Below are positions 34,759 through 43,827 of a DNA stretch of 64,000 nt, piece after piece. Position 1 is the first letter of the stretch; every line of letters begins with the position of its first letter. The stretch comes from Lewinella sp. IMCC34191. Lineage in GTDB: Bacteria; Bacteroidota; Bacteroidia; Chitinophagales; Saprospiraceae. The DNA lies in contig NZ_QNQZ01000001.1 in assembly GCF_003390935.1 (NCBI RefSeq), positions 434,001 through 498,000 of the forward strand, written 5' to 3'. Both the position numbers and the translations under genes were made by a program. The notes beneath the pieces were generated by a model that made no database searches, was not told the origin of the DNA, and worked only from the letters and a program-made list of their open reading frames with translations.

Positions 34759-34872
34759 GTCCCAAAATACGTAGTGCGTACCGATGACCGATCTGCAACT
34801 TCAAGACAGGTCGGATCAACTACCCTTTTGTGCTTCACGCGCACTTATCTTCGGAATCAACTGAACCCGGTT

Positions 34873-35499
34873 ATGGTAACAAAATGTACCTTCTTCTTCC
34901 TGGCGGTAAGCTTACTCTTCCTCACCGGCTGCGCGACCGTCAGCCCGGCGGGTTTTACCGAGGAGCAACAGGTGATGATCCGCAACGGAGACGCCCAAAC
35001 CCCCATGCGAGTATTCAAGATCACGAGTGAGTCGGACTCCACCCTGTTGCGAACGCCCAGCCTGCCGATACGGGTCGACAAGGACGATCCGCTACTGGAG
35101 CTCTTCGTCGACCGGCTTTTTGCGACGGTGCGGGACAGCCAGTCACTCGGGCTAGGCATCGCGGCGCCGCAGGTGGGTATTCTGAAGAACATCATCTGGG
35201 TCCAACGGCTGGACAAGGTCGAAGAGGATATGCCCTTCGAAGTGTATCTCAATCCCGAGATCGTAGAATACTCCGCGGAGAAGCAAATCAACCGAGAGGG
35301 CTGTCTTTCCATACCCAACCGCAACGCCGACTGCGAGCGATCCCAAACCATCGTTTTGGAATATGACCGGATGGACGGCAGCCACGCCCGGGAAACGGTA
35401 TCCGACTTTACCGCCGTGATCTTTCAGCACGAAGTCGATCATCTCAACGGAATCCTTTACCTTGATCACCTAGCGGAACACCGGCGAGCCGTGCCTTAA
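34873..35499 (+). CDS. Peptide deformylase-family protein with lipoprotein signal
   Basis: 208 residues from the ATG at 34873. The first 20 residues are a textbook lipoprotein signal: a hydrophobic run FFFLAVSLLFL and lipobox LTGC with Cys20. The rest is a complete deformylase: GLGIAAPQ near 92-99, EGCLS with metal-ligand C144, and QHEVDH with H186, E187 and H190. Ordinary deformylases are cytosolic and remove formyl from nascent proteins. Export would put this one in the periplasm or outer membrane, where it might act on formyl-peptides or have another hydrolase role. The open frame extends upstream but without a better start. It is possible that a second, cytosolic def exists elsewhere in the genome. 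Confidence 0.88.
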   Translation: MVTKCTFFFLAVSLLFLTGCATVSPAGFTEEQQVMIRNGDAQTPMRVFKITSESDSTLLRTPSLPIRVDKDDPLLELFVDRLFATVRDSQSLGLGIAAPQVGILKNIIWVQRLDKVEEDMPFEVYLNPEIVEYSAEKQINREGCLSIPNRNADCERSQTIVLEYDRMDGSHARETVSDFTAVIFQHEVDHLNGILYLDHLAEHRRAVP

Positions 35500-35576
35500 A
35501 AGGGCTAAATCCGCCTTCGCGAGAAAATTAGTACGACAGGGCCGCAACCAACTTCAGGGGATGCCATTACACGGGT

Positions 35577-35861
35577 ATGCCCCACGAACTTAGTTTGCGC
35601 GACACGGACCGGATTATCGAAATGGCCTGGGAGGATCGCACCCCCTTCGGGGCGATCGAGTACCAGTTTGGTCTTTCGGAGGCGGAGGTCATCGAATTGA
35701 TGAGGCGGGAACTCAAGCCCGGCAGCTTTCGGAGATGGCGCAAGCGGGTACAGGGCAGGAAAACGAAGCACGAAGCGCTGCGCCGCGATGCAGTTGGTCG
35801 GTTCAAGTCCGACGCTCAGCGGCAGATTACCTTTAATAAGATCTCCAAGAAGAAGTACTAA
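35577..35861 (+). CDS. TIGR03643/DUF2805 family small basic protein
   Basis: 94 residues. An N-terminal helix-turn-helix-like region (DTDRIIEMAWEDRTPFGAIEYQFGLSE) is followed by a very basic C-terminal half with RRWRKRVQGR and ISKKKY. This matches the small TIGR03643 family, of unknown function. Composition suggests nucleic-acid binding. It lies 77 bases after the deformylase and is read in the same direction; no promoter was identified. Confidence 0.85.
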   Translation: MPHELSLRDTDRIIEMAWEDRTPFGAIEYQFGLSEAEVIELMRRELKPGSFRRWRKRVQGRKTKHEALRRDAVGRFKSDAQRQITFNKISKKKY

Positions 35862-36067
35862 GGCTTGGCCGTCCTTGCTGATGATTCAAATAGCGGCCCT
35901 GAATGCCAAGCGTTCGCCTGATGTTGAATGTCCGGTAATTATATATTTATTTAATTGATTATCAACTGGGTAGTGCACAAATGCACCGTCCTATGGTTGT
36001 TATAAGGAACTGCCCGCCGGAAGGTGATTGCCTGCGGTGGCTTTGATCATGCTTAAACCTTTTATAG

Positions 36068-39000
36068 ATGAAACGATACACCTTTACTCTTTCCCTTTTC
36101 CTCCTAATCTTTTTGTTCACCCTCCCGCTGGCTGCCCAGCAGGTACGTGATGGCCGGGCTTTTCTAAGCGGCCAACAGGAAGTCTTACCGGTTGTGACAA
36201 CCGGCAACGGAACGGTACAGCTTGACTGGACCTTCGACGGAGAGGAAGACCAGGGCACCCTGGTAGTTACCGGTTCCTTTCAGGATCTTACTTCACCCGT
36301 TGACACGGACGTTCGAGGCGGGGCGCACATCCACATCGCCTATCCCGGCCGAAATGGCGATATCGAAATTGAACTAACTCCCAGCCTCAGTCAAGATGGC
36401 CTCTCCGGTACTTTCGAACCGGAGGAGAATTCCTTTACGGTTGCGCGCACGGATTATGACGGCCTCCAACCCGGGCACGCCTATGTCAATATTCATACCG
36501 AAGCTTATCCCGGCGGAGAGATCAGGGGGAACATCGTGGAAGATGCTTACGACGCTTACTTCTACGTCAACCTGTTTGGTAGCAATCAGGTCCCATCCAT
36601 CATTTCACCCGCGCACGGCGCTCTGCTGTTGGCTCTCGATGGTAATCAACTGACGGTTACGGGATCCTTTGCGGACCTCCAAGACAGCATCGCGACACGC
36701 GTAGGAGGTGGGGCTCACCTGCATCTCGGTCTACCGGGTCAGAATGGGGCAGTAGATATTCCACTAGTTGCCACCCTGAACGAAGACAACGACAGCACCG
36801 GCGGCACCTTTAATAGTGAAGTAAACACCTTTACGCTCGACGATTCCCAAATGGATGCCCTGATGTCGGGAGGCTACTATGCCAACATACACAGTGATGT
36901 GTACCCGAGCGGGGAGATTCGGGGACAGGTCCTACCGCCCGCCACCATTCTTTTCCGCGCTCATCTTTCCGGGGCCAACGACTGGCCCGTCGTTACGACC
37001 GGAGCATCCGGACAGGTATTAGGTCACTTTGTTGGTGACAGCCTTCAGGTTATCGGTTCCTTCTCCGACCTGGAAAGCCCGGTAGCCACGTCCATAGCCG
37101 GCGGTGCTCACCTGCACACGGGTTGGGCGGGGCAGAACGGTCCGGTAATTATCCCCCTGTCGCTGAATCTCAGCGCAGACTCGCTATCCGCGACTTTTAA
37201 TCTTTCCGATAACGTATATAAGCCCAATGCAGACCAGATCGAACAACTGGTTGCGCGGGGTATCTACGCGAATATCCACTCCATGATGCACCCCGCCGGC
37301 GAAATTCGCGGGCAGATGCTGCCGGAGAGTCAGGCGGTTTTTACCGCTTTCCTGAACGGGAACCAGCAAATCCCGTCCGTTATTTCAACCGGACGCGGAA
37401 TGGTTAAAGTGGAATGGATGGGCGACTACATCACGGCTTCCGGCAGCTTCCAGGGCCTGATGAGTGATCTAAACACCGCCATTGCCGGTGGCTCCCACCT
37501 GCACGCCGGCTACCCCGGACAGAGCGGACCGGTTGTTTACCCACTCGCGGCCAACCAGATGGATGCCGATACGGCGGGGATATATCTGCCCTCCAGCAAT
37601 CGCTTTATGTTAGGCGAGGGTGGAGCGGATACGCTCACGAATCGTTTCTTCTACGCGAATATTCACTCGATCGACTATCCCGGTGGGGAGATTCGCGGCA
37701 GCGTGCTTGCCGAAGCGGAATCCTACTTTCTGGCGCCCCTTTCCGGTGCCAGTCAGCCCGACGGTGTCGTAACGGATGCAACCGGTATGGTTGCCGGCGA
37801 AGTAGTGGATTCCACGCTTACCCTGATCGGTTCCTTTAAGGACCTGGATAGCGATTTCGCGGCCGACGTTGCCGGTGGCATGCACCTGCACCGGGCCATC
37901 GCCGGATCAAACGGGTCAATCATAGCCCCCATCAACACCGAGATAAATACCGGTAACCGCAGTGGGGAAGTGCTTGCGGACAGCAACCACATCCAGATCA
38001 GTAGCGGTATGCTGGATACCCTTCGCTCGCGAATGATCTACGCCAATGTTCACACCGCGGCCAATCGGGGTGGCGCCATCCGCGGACAGATGTTGCCCCT
38101 GGCCGGATCCTACTTCCACACCACATTTTCGGGTATGAATGAACCGTCGTATGTGATGTCGACCGCGAGAGGTGGGTTGAAGGCGGAGCTCATCGATACC
38201 ACACTGATGGTGTCCGGTAGCGTGACCATGCTCGAGGGCGACTTCGACGCTTCCATCGGCGGTGGAGCTCACCTCCACGTCGGCGTAGCCGGTACGAACG
38301 GTCCGGTGAGAATTCCTTTGAATGCCGATCCTTCCGAGGATCTAAAGTCAGCCACCTTTACGGTAGATGCTAACACCTTCGCACTCACCCCCGAGCAGGT
38401 CGATACCCTGCGAATGGGGATGATGTATGCCAACATCCACACGACGATGGTTCCCAGTGGAGAAGCCCGCGGACAGATGCTGGGAGAATTGAATCTTCCC
38501 CCCGCAATGAGTTCGATTCTTTCTCCCGAATCCGGGGACACGCTGACTCTGGAGGGCAACAGCAGCCAGGAATTTCGGGTAACCTACACGCCAGCTACCG
38601 ATCCGAGTGGGGACATGGTAGTGTACATCTGGCAGCTTGCTACCGACGAAAATTTTGACGACGTGATCTTCGCGGCTAACACCGGACAGGATACCTTCTT
38701 CGTGACCGACATTGGTACCGTGGACGTTCTTCTCGACAGTGCCGGAGTGGCCATGGCCGATTCCGCTACGGTGTACCATCGCGTCCTCGCCAGCGACGGC
38801 AGCAACTACCGGCCCGGGGAAGCCAGCACGGTACGTTTGGTACGTGGTGAATTGGTAGGCGTACGGAATTTCATCCCCGCAGGATTCACCGGTCGCCTGT
38901 ATCCCAACCCGATCGGGGCAGGCCAGCAGTTGACCTACGAGCTCAATACCGATGAGCTGTTCAACGGCCGGCTGATGATCTTTAACCAGATCGGCCAACT

Positions 39001-39145
39001 GCGTCGGGAGATAGATGTCTCCGTCAATGGCGACCGGACGGTATACCCCATCGAAACCGCTGATCTCTCTGCCGGACAGTACTTCGTCACCCTGCGTAAC
39101 GACGACGGTCAACTGGTACAGACGCTACGGTTTATGCTGCAGTAA
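36068..39145 (+). CDS. Secreted protein with six CHRD domains and T9SS sorting domain
   Basis: 1025 residues. Signal peptide (about 1-23, ending LAAQ). Six successive CHRD (chordin-type) domains of about 130 residues each, each with the block GG(A/S)HLH and a closing (Y)ANIHS..P.GEIRGQ. A fibronectin/Ig-like region (about 815-920) and a C-terminal type A T9SS sorting domain (LYPNPIGAGQQL to the end) follow. It should be exported by the type IX system to the surface. CHRD domains bind proteins in animal chordin; the bacterial role is unknown. The upstream 206 bases contain a GTGCA-CAAA-TGCAC palindrome (35971-35984). A perfect hairpin ends the transcript. Confidence 0.92.
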   Translation: MKRYTFTLSLFLLIFLFTLPLAAQQVRDGRAFLSGQQEVLPVVTTGNGTVQLDWTFDGEEDQGTLVVTGSFQDLTSPVDTDVRGGAHIHIAYPGRNGDIEIELTPSLSQDGLSGTFEPEENSFTVARTDYDGLQPGHAYVNIHTEAYPGGEIRGNIVEDAYDAYFYVNLFGSNQVPSIISPAHGALLLALDGNQLTVTGSFADLQDSIATRVGGGAHLHLGLPGQNGAVDIPLVATLNEDNDSTGGTFNSEVNTFTLDDSQMDALMSGGYYANIHSDVYPSGEIRGQVLPPATILFRAHLSGANDWPVVTTGASGQVLGHFVGDSLQVIGSFSDLESPVATSIAGGAHLHTGWAGQNGPVIIPLSLNLSADSLSATFNLSDNVYKPNADQIEQLVARGIYANIHSMMHPAGEIRGQMLPESQAVFTAFLNGNQQIPSVISTGRGMVKVEWMGDYITASGSFQGLMSDLNTAIAGGSHLHAGYPGQSGPVVYPLAANQMDADTAGIYLPSSNRFMLGEGGADTLTNRFFYANIHSIDYPGGEIRGSVLAEAESYFLAPLSGASQPDGVVTDATGMVAGEVVDSTLTLIGSFKDLDSDFAADVAGGMHLHRAIAGSNGSIIAPINTEINTGNRSGEVLADSNHIQISSGMLDTLRSRMIYANVHTAANRGGAIRGQMLPLAGSYFHTTFSGMNEPSYVMSTARGGLKAELIDTTLMVSGSVTMLEGDFDASIGGGAHLHVGVAGTNGPVRIPLNADPSEDLKSATFTVDANTFALTPEQVDTLRMGMMYANIHTTMVPSGEARGQMLGELNLPPAMSSILSPESGDTLTLEGNSSQEFRVTYTPATDPSGDMVVYIWQLATDENFDDVIFAANTGQDTFFVTDIGTVDVLLDSAGVAMADSATVYHRVLASDGSNYRPGEASTVRLVRGELVGVRNFIPAGFTGRLYPNPIGAGQQLTYELNTDELFNGRLMIFNQIGQLRREIDVSVNGDRTVYPIETADLSAGQYFVTLRNDDGQLVQTLRFMLQ

Positions 39146-39169
39146 GGGAACACATGTAACCCCATCGTT

Positions 39170-39216
39170 AAAGACCGCTGCGCCGACGAAATCCTTCGTC
39201 GGCGCAGCGGTCTTTT
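39170..39216 (+). terminator. Very long perfect hairpin terminator after the CHRD gene
   Basis: A 21-bp perfect stem (39170-39190 with 39195-39215: AAAGACCGCTGCGCCGACGA arm) closed by ATCC and followed by TTTTAATT. A and T flanks on both sides allow it to act in both directions, serving also the convergent gene that ends at 39271. Confidence 0.9.
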
Positions 39217-39270
39217 AATTACTACCGGCCCGGGAGATTGTGAAAGCCTTTCTACGCAGGCAGGCAGTCA

Positions 39271-40968
39271 TCATTGTTTGATGACGCTGGTCGATCTTAC
39301 CTCTCCATCGGATGCTAAGCGCAGCATATACGTGCCGCCCGGAAGACGGCTCACGTCCATACTGTGCTGCTTCCGACCGGCGGTTATGCGATGGAAACCG
39401 ACTTCCCGTCCGACGGCATCGTATAGGAATAAGGTATTCTCTTCCCCGGGCAGACCTGGTGAGGATACATTTAGAATGTCCGTTACGGGATTAGGGAAAA
39501 CATGCAAAGTAGGGGCGGCTGAAGCAACCGCTTCCGGTTCGTAGCGAAGCTTGCTTACAACTAGCAATTGATCTACTCCTACTTCGGAAATCTGCCTTTG
39601 CCCCAGAATAGCGCCTCCGTACAGCGTACTCAGATAAAATTCGTCCGTACCGGTGGTGATCATCGTGACCCAGGTTCCCCGGTAAGCGTCGTAATCGGTG
39701 ATCTGTTCCGAAGAAAGCAGATTGTCCTGCCGGTCATAGTGGGAAACAATCGCACCGAACGCCGTTCCCTCCAAACCATGCCAAGTGGCGGCTTTGCCTA
39801 CTCCGCTGACGACGTAACTTTCGTCGGCCAGAAAGACAACGCGGGTGCCGCGTAGATAATCGTGCCGGGCGGCCAGGTCCTGTACCGCCCCGGTTACCGG
39901 ATCTACCTTTAGGATGAAACCGCCAACGACGTTGCAGTCTTGCAAGTCGGCTGCGGCACTATTTTCCCCGTTTGCCGATCGTATCCCGCCTCCCTGACTG
40001 CCGGCGAGGTAAAGATCGCCGTTTGGTGCTTCGGCGAGGTCGCTGAGGTATCCGAATCTTGTCTGGGCCACTTCCCGCAGGTAACGGAGCTCACCGCTCG
40101 CGCCGGACAGCAAAGCCAAATGCAGGGGTTTCCAATGATCACCACAACCGTTGATGACGAACTGCCGCCCGGCAGGCCCGAGCGTGACCGCAATTTCTCC
40201 GGACCGTATTTCGAGCAGGCCATAGGCGTTTCCTACCGTACCCCATTGCTCGGTCGCACTTATCGTCTTGGTCCAGCGTACGTCGCCTTCCGGAGCGAGC
40301 CTGGCCACGAAATAGGCGGGGGATGAGGCAGCCGTGAGCAAAGAATCTCCCAGCGGTGCTTGGAAGTTTTGAAACCGTCCGGTAAGCAGCAGGTCGCCGT
40401 CCGCGGTATAGGCTACGGCATCTAAATCCTGCTGGCCCCAATCGAGTAACCGGTGGCTGGTCATCTCACCGGACGCGCTAAGCTCACCGATGAACAACAT
40501 CACCTGATCATTCCGCGTAGACGCCAGGGTATCCAAGCCGTATACGATCGCTTCGGTGACCGTCCCGACGAGCAGGCTACCCCCGGACGGCCGCGCCAGA
40601 ACGTGGGGTACGGAAGTGTCGGTATTTCCCAGGGTATAGCGTAAGCCGGAGAAGCGCTTTATCCACCCAGGTCGACCGGCCGGATCGATTTGCCCGACGA
40701 AAAAGTTCGTTCCGTCCTCTCCGGTGGAGGATAGATCTTCTTCGCCGAGTATGAGGTCCTTTTGGTTTCCGCTCGCGGATAATCCGGTAAAGTAGACTTC
40801 GCCCAGGCTGCCGACGGCCAGGCGAGGGTACTCCAGAAAGGGAATACTGTGCCCTGAGCCGTTGTGACGGTCTCGGATCGATACCGCCCATTCGAGTGAG
40901 GGCTGCGCAGAAAGTACGCCGCCGGCGAGGAAGCAAGCGGAGACAAACAGCACAAGAATGTGGGGCAT
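39271..40968 (-). CDS. Secreted beta-repeat protein with T9SS sorting domain
   Basis: 565 residues from the ATG at 40968, which begins a clear signal peptide (MPHILVLFVSACFLAGG); the open frame starts 57 bases earlier. The mature part consists of repeated beta segments of the kind DxxxxLLLTGRFQN and NGDLYLAGSQGGG, suggesting a propeller (SBBP-like). The C-terminus is a type A T9SS signal (LHVFPNPVTDILNV, GGTYMLRL). No catalytic motif was recognised. It diverges from dnaK and converges with the CHRD gene. Confidence 0.82.
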   Translation of the reverse strand: MPHILVLFVSACFLAGGVLSAQPSLEWAVSIRDRHNGSGHSIPFLEYPRLAVGSLGEVYFTGLSASGNQKDLILGEEDLSSTGEDGTNFFVGQIDPAGRPGWIKRFSGLRYTLGNTDTSVPHVLARPSGGSLLVGTVTEAIVYGLDTLASTRNDQVMLFIGELSASGEMTSHRLLDWGQQDLDAVAYTADGDLLLTGRFQNFQAPLGDSLLTAASSPAYFVARLAPEGDVRWTKTISATEQWGTVGNAYGLLEIRSGEIAVTLGPAGRQFVINGCGDHWKPLHLALLSGASGELRYLREVAQTRFGYLSDLAEAPNGDLYLAGSQGGGIRSANGENSAAADLQDCNVVGGFILKVDPVTGAVQDLAARHDYLRGTRVVFLADESYVVSGVGKAATWHGLEGTAFGAIVSHYDRQDNLLSSEQITDYDAYRGTWVTMITTGTDEFYLSTLYGGAILGQRQISEVGVDQLLVVSKLRYEPEAVASAAPTLHVFPNPVTDILNVSSPGLPGEENTLFLYDAVGREVGFHRITAGRKQHSMDVSRLPGGTYMLRLASDGEVRSTSVIKQ

Positions 40969-41036
40969 AGGCGGATATAGCGAGTATGGGATATCGAATG
41001 TACGACGCCGGCCAATAGGCACCACTGACTATTTTC

Positions 41037-41173
41037 TGACAAATTGTCAATCGTTCGACATGGCATTCTGACAATTATTGTTGTGCCCGCGCTTCAGCCC
41101 GCAAATGCGGCAGAAATCAGGAACGCTAGACAATGGCACGGTCATTGCACTTAAGGGGGCGACAGTTTTTGTC
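41037..41173 (+). promoter_or_regulatory. Three ACAA/TTGT inverted repeats upstream of dnaK
   Basis: TGACAA-A-TTGTCA (41037-41049), ACAAT-T-ATTGT preceded by TG (41069-41081) and GACA-GTTTT-TGTC (41161-41173) share the same half-site. The first two are 32 bases apart, about three helical turns. They lie between the divergent T9SS-protein and dnaK genes. This is not the CIRCE element (TTAGCACTC-N9-GAGTGCTAA). A possible promoter (TTGCAC, 41145 region, with AGTTTTTG) overlaps the third repeat. Regulatory function is inferred from spacing and symmetry only. Confidence 0.4.
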
Positions 41174-41198
41174 AAGCAAAATTTATAAAAACAATCGT

Positions 41199-43133
41199 AT
41201 GAGCAAGATTATCGGAATTGATTTAGGTACGACTAACTCATGCGTGGCAGTAATGGAGGGCAACGAGCCCACCGTGATCTATAACGACGAGGGACGTAAC
41301 ACCACGCCTTCGATCGTGGCGTTCCTGGATGCCGGTGAACGCAAGATCGGGGAGCCCGCCAAGCGGCAGGCCATTACCAACCCCACGCGGACGGTCGCAT
41401 CCATTAAGCGGTACATGGGACAGCGCTTCGACGAAGTACAAAGCGAAGTCGACCGCAGCGCCTATAAAGTAGTAAAGGGTGATAACGGCCTCGCGCAGGT
41501 CGAGATTGACGGACGTAAGTATACGCCCCAGGAGATCAGCGCCATGGTCCTCCAGAAAATGAAAAAGATCGCCGAGGATTTCCTCGGTAGCGAAGTAACC
41601 GAAGCCGTCGTTACGGTGCCGGCCTACTTCAACGACTCCCAGCGTCAGGCCACCAAGGAGGCCGGTGAAGTCGCCGGACTCAACGTCCGCCGCATCATCA
41701 ATGAGCCGACGGCCGCCGCATTGGCTTACGGTCTGGACAAGCGGAGTAAGGATATGACCATCGCGGTATATGACCTCGGTGGTGGTACGTTCGATATCTC
41801 GATCCTGGACCTCGGTGAAGGCGTATTCGAGGTGAAGTCCACCAACGGTGACACTCACCTGGGTGGTGACGACTTCGACCGCGTACTCATCGATTTTCTG
41901 GCCGACGAATTCAAGAAGCAGGAAAACATGGACCTGAAGAAGGATCCCATGGCTCTCCAGCGCCTGAAGGAAGCCGCCGAGAAAGCGAAGATCGAGCTGT
42001 CGAGCTCCATGGAAACGGAAGTCAATCTTCCCTACATTACCGCTGTAGACGGCGTGCCCAAGCACTTGGTTGTCAAAATCAGCCGTTCTAAATTCGAGCA
42101 GTTGGCCGACCAGCTGGTACAGCGTACCCTGGAGCCCTGTAAGAAAGCCATGACCGACGCCGGTGTCAGCAACAGCGACATCGACGAAGTCATCCTCGTA
42201 GGTGGTTCGACCCGTATCCCCGCCATCCAGGATGCCGTCGAGAAGTTCTTCGGTAAAAAGGCGAATAAGAGCGTGAACCCCGACGAAGTAGTCGCCATCG
42301 GTGCTGCTATCCAGGGTGGTGTACTGAGCGGCGACGTACAGGATGTACTGCTGCTGGACGTTACCCCGCTTAGCCTCGGCATCGAAACCATGGGTGGTGT
42401 CTTTGACACCGTGATCGAGTCGAACAGCACGATCCCCGTTAAGAAGTCCAAGGTGTACTCCACCGCCAGTGACAATCAGCCCTCCGTGGAGATTCACGTT
42501 CTGCAGGGTGCCCGCCAGATGGCCAAAGACAACCGCCCCATAGGACGCTTTGTCCTCGGTGACATTCCCCCCGCCCCCCGCGGCGTCCCCCAGATCGAAG
42601 TAACCTTCGATATGGATGCTAACGGTATCCTCAGCGTGACCGCTAAGGATAAGGGTACGGGTAAGGAGCAATCCATTAAGATCGAGGCTGGTACCGGTCT
42701 AAGCAAGGACGACATCGAGCGCATGAAGGCCGAAGCCGCAGCCAATGAGGAGGCGGACAAGGAAGCCCGCGAGCGCATCGAGAAGTTGAACGGTGCCGAC
42801 CAACTCGTCTTCCAGACCGAGAAGCAGCTGAAGGAATTCGGTGAAAAGATCCCGGCCGAGAAGAAGACCGCCATCGAAACCAGCCTCAACGATCTGCGCG
42901 AGGCCCACAAAGCCGAGGATATCGCTAAGATCGATGCCGCAACCGAAGCACTGACCGCTGCCTGGAACGCCGCCAGCCAGGATATGTACCAGGGCCAGCA
43001 GGAGCCCGGAGCCAACCCAAATGCGGGTGCCGGTGATCCCGGAGCAGGAGCTGGTGCCGGAGCAGGCAACACCGGAAAAGGTGGAGCCGACGATGTCCAG
43101 GACGTCGAGTTCGAGGAAGTCGAAGGGAAGTAA
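41199..43133 (+). CDS. dnaK: Hsp70 chaperone DnaK
   Basis: 644 residues from the ATG at 41199, where the family starts ([14 protein letters not shown]); upstream codons are not DnaK-like. ATPase domain with the phosphate loop [18 protein letters not shown] and the [10 protein letters not shown] hinge, then the substrate-binding domain ([16 protein letters not shown]), helical lid and a Gly/Ala/Pro-rich tail ending EEVEGK. Folds and protects proteins with DnaJ and GrpE; neither is adjacent. Codon use is uniform and C-rich, as expected for a highly expressed gene. A hairpin terminator follows. Confidence 0.98.
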   Translation: MSKIIGIDLGTTNSCVAVMEGNEPTVIYNDEGRNTTPSIVAFLDAGERKIGEPAKRQAITNPTRTVASIKRYMGQRFDEVQSEVDRSAYKVVKGDNGLAQVEIDGRKYTPQEISAMVLQKMKKIAEDFLGSEVTEAVVTVPAYFNDSQRQATKEAGEVAGLNVRRIINEPTAAALAYGLDKRSKDMTIAVYDLGGGTFDISILDLGEGVFEVKSTNGDTHLGGDDFDRVLIDFLADEFKKQENMDLKKDPMALQRLKEAAEKAKIELSSSMETEVNLPYITAVDGVPKHLVVKISRSKFEQLADQLVQRTLEPCKKAMTDAGVSNSDIDEVILVGGSTRIPAIQDAVEKFFGKKANKSVNPDEVVAIGAAIQGGVLSGDVQDVLLLDVTPLSLGIETMGGVFDTVIESNSTIPVKKSKVYSTASDNQPSVEIHVLQGARQMAKDNRPIGRFVLGDIPPAPRGVPQIEVTFDMDANGILSVTAKDKGTGKEQSIKIEAGTGLSKDDIERMKAEAAANEEADKEARERIEKLNGADQLVFQTEKQLKEFGEKIPAEKKTAIETSLNDLREAHKAEDIAKIDAATEALTAAWNAASQDMYQGQQEPGANPNAGAGDPGAGAGAGAGNTGKGGADDVQDVEFEEVEGK

Positions 43134-43157
43134 GTACCTGCCAAATCGCAAGATCAC

Positions 43158-43190
43158 AAGCCCTCCAGCCTATGGCCGGGGGGCTTTTTT
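43158..43190 (+). terminator. Intrinsic terminator of dnaK
   Basis: AAGCCCTCC (43158-43166) pairs with GGGGGGCTT, with inner GCC/GGC pairing around TAT, followed by a T run (TTTTTTGTTTT). It starts 24 bases after the dnaK stop. Confidence 0.85.
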
Positions 43191-43210
43191 GTTTTAGTAG
43201 CACATATAGC

Positions 43211-43688
43211 TCAAGTCCAGAAATTTGCCGCTTTATAGACCCTGTCATCGCCCTTCCGGGCTGCCTCGTCACGGCGCAGGTTGTGGTCAATACATTTCGT
43301 GTAGGCCGCGGCAACCGTTCCATACGCTTCGGACGTAAGATGAAGCTCATCGTACCAGTCGTCCTCGGATCGGGCCACTCCGCGGCAATCGATGTGATAC
43401 ACATTCGGCAACCCGTCAAAGCGGGCCAGCTTAATCAACATTTCGTTGAACTCCGTAATCATCGCATACACGATAGCAATCCTTTAACTTGAACTTGCCG
43501 TAAGGGCCGTATTCCACATCATCGAGCAATGCATAGACGGTATCCAAATCGGCTTTCATATCGTCGGCGCTGCCACTACCAAAGGATGCATTTAGGTCGA
43601 TGTCGTAGTAGCTCCAATTCAGACCTTCGATGCGGTTAAGGAGTACGTCCTGAAGAATGGCGGTGTTTTGCTTGCTGGTAAGTCGCAT
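43211..43688 (-). pseudogene. Frameshifted, N-terminally truncated SGNH-like hydrolase remnant
   Basis: Two overlapping frames on the minus strand (43688-43431, then 43471-43211) look like one protein broken by a +1 shift near 43475-43480. The first part (GLNWSYYDIDLNASFG, YGPYGKFKLKDCYR) runs into the second (MITEFNEMLIKLARFDGL, then DDWYDELHLTSEAY). DELH with the following TSEAYG resembles block V (Asp-x-x-His) of SGNH/GDSL esterases. No GDSL block I remains, so the N-terminal half is missing. Sequencing error or programmed frameshift cannot be excluded. Confidence 0.6.
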
Positions 43689-43827
43689 GAAATAACCTTT
43701 TAGGCTTTATATAAGATCCACGCCAATAGTTACCCGACCCCAAGGACTCTATATGGTGTCCCTAAAGTCCTACCGGCAACCGGGTGTTAAGACTGCTTCG
43801 ATTATATTAGCCTCAGAAGTCGATTAC

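Noticed and set aside
35863-35911. GCTTGGC/GCCAAGC inverted repeat as a terminator after the TIGR03643 gene
   Set aside because: The arms are only 7 bases with a 35-base loop and no T tract follows.
41238-42671. A 477-codon minus-strand open frame opposite dnaK
   Set aside because: Long antisense frames opposite dnaK are a well-known artefact of its codon use; the plus strand is unquestionably DnaK.
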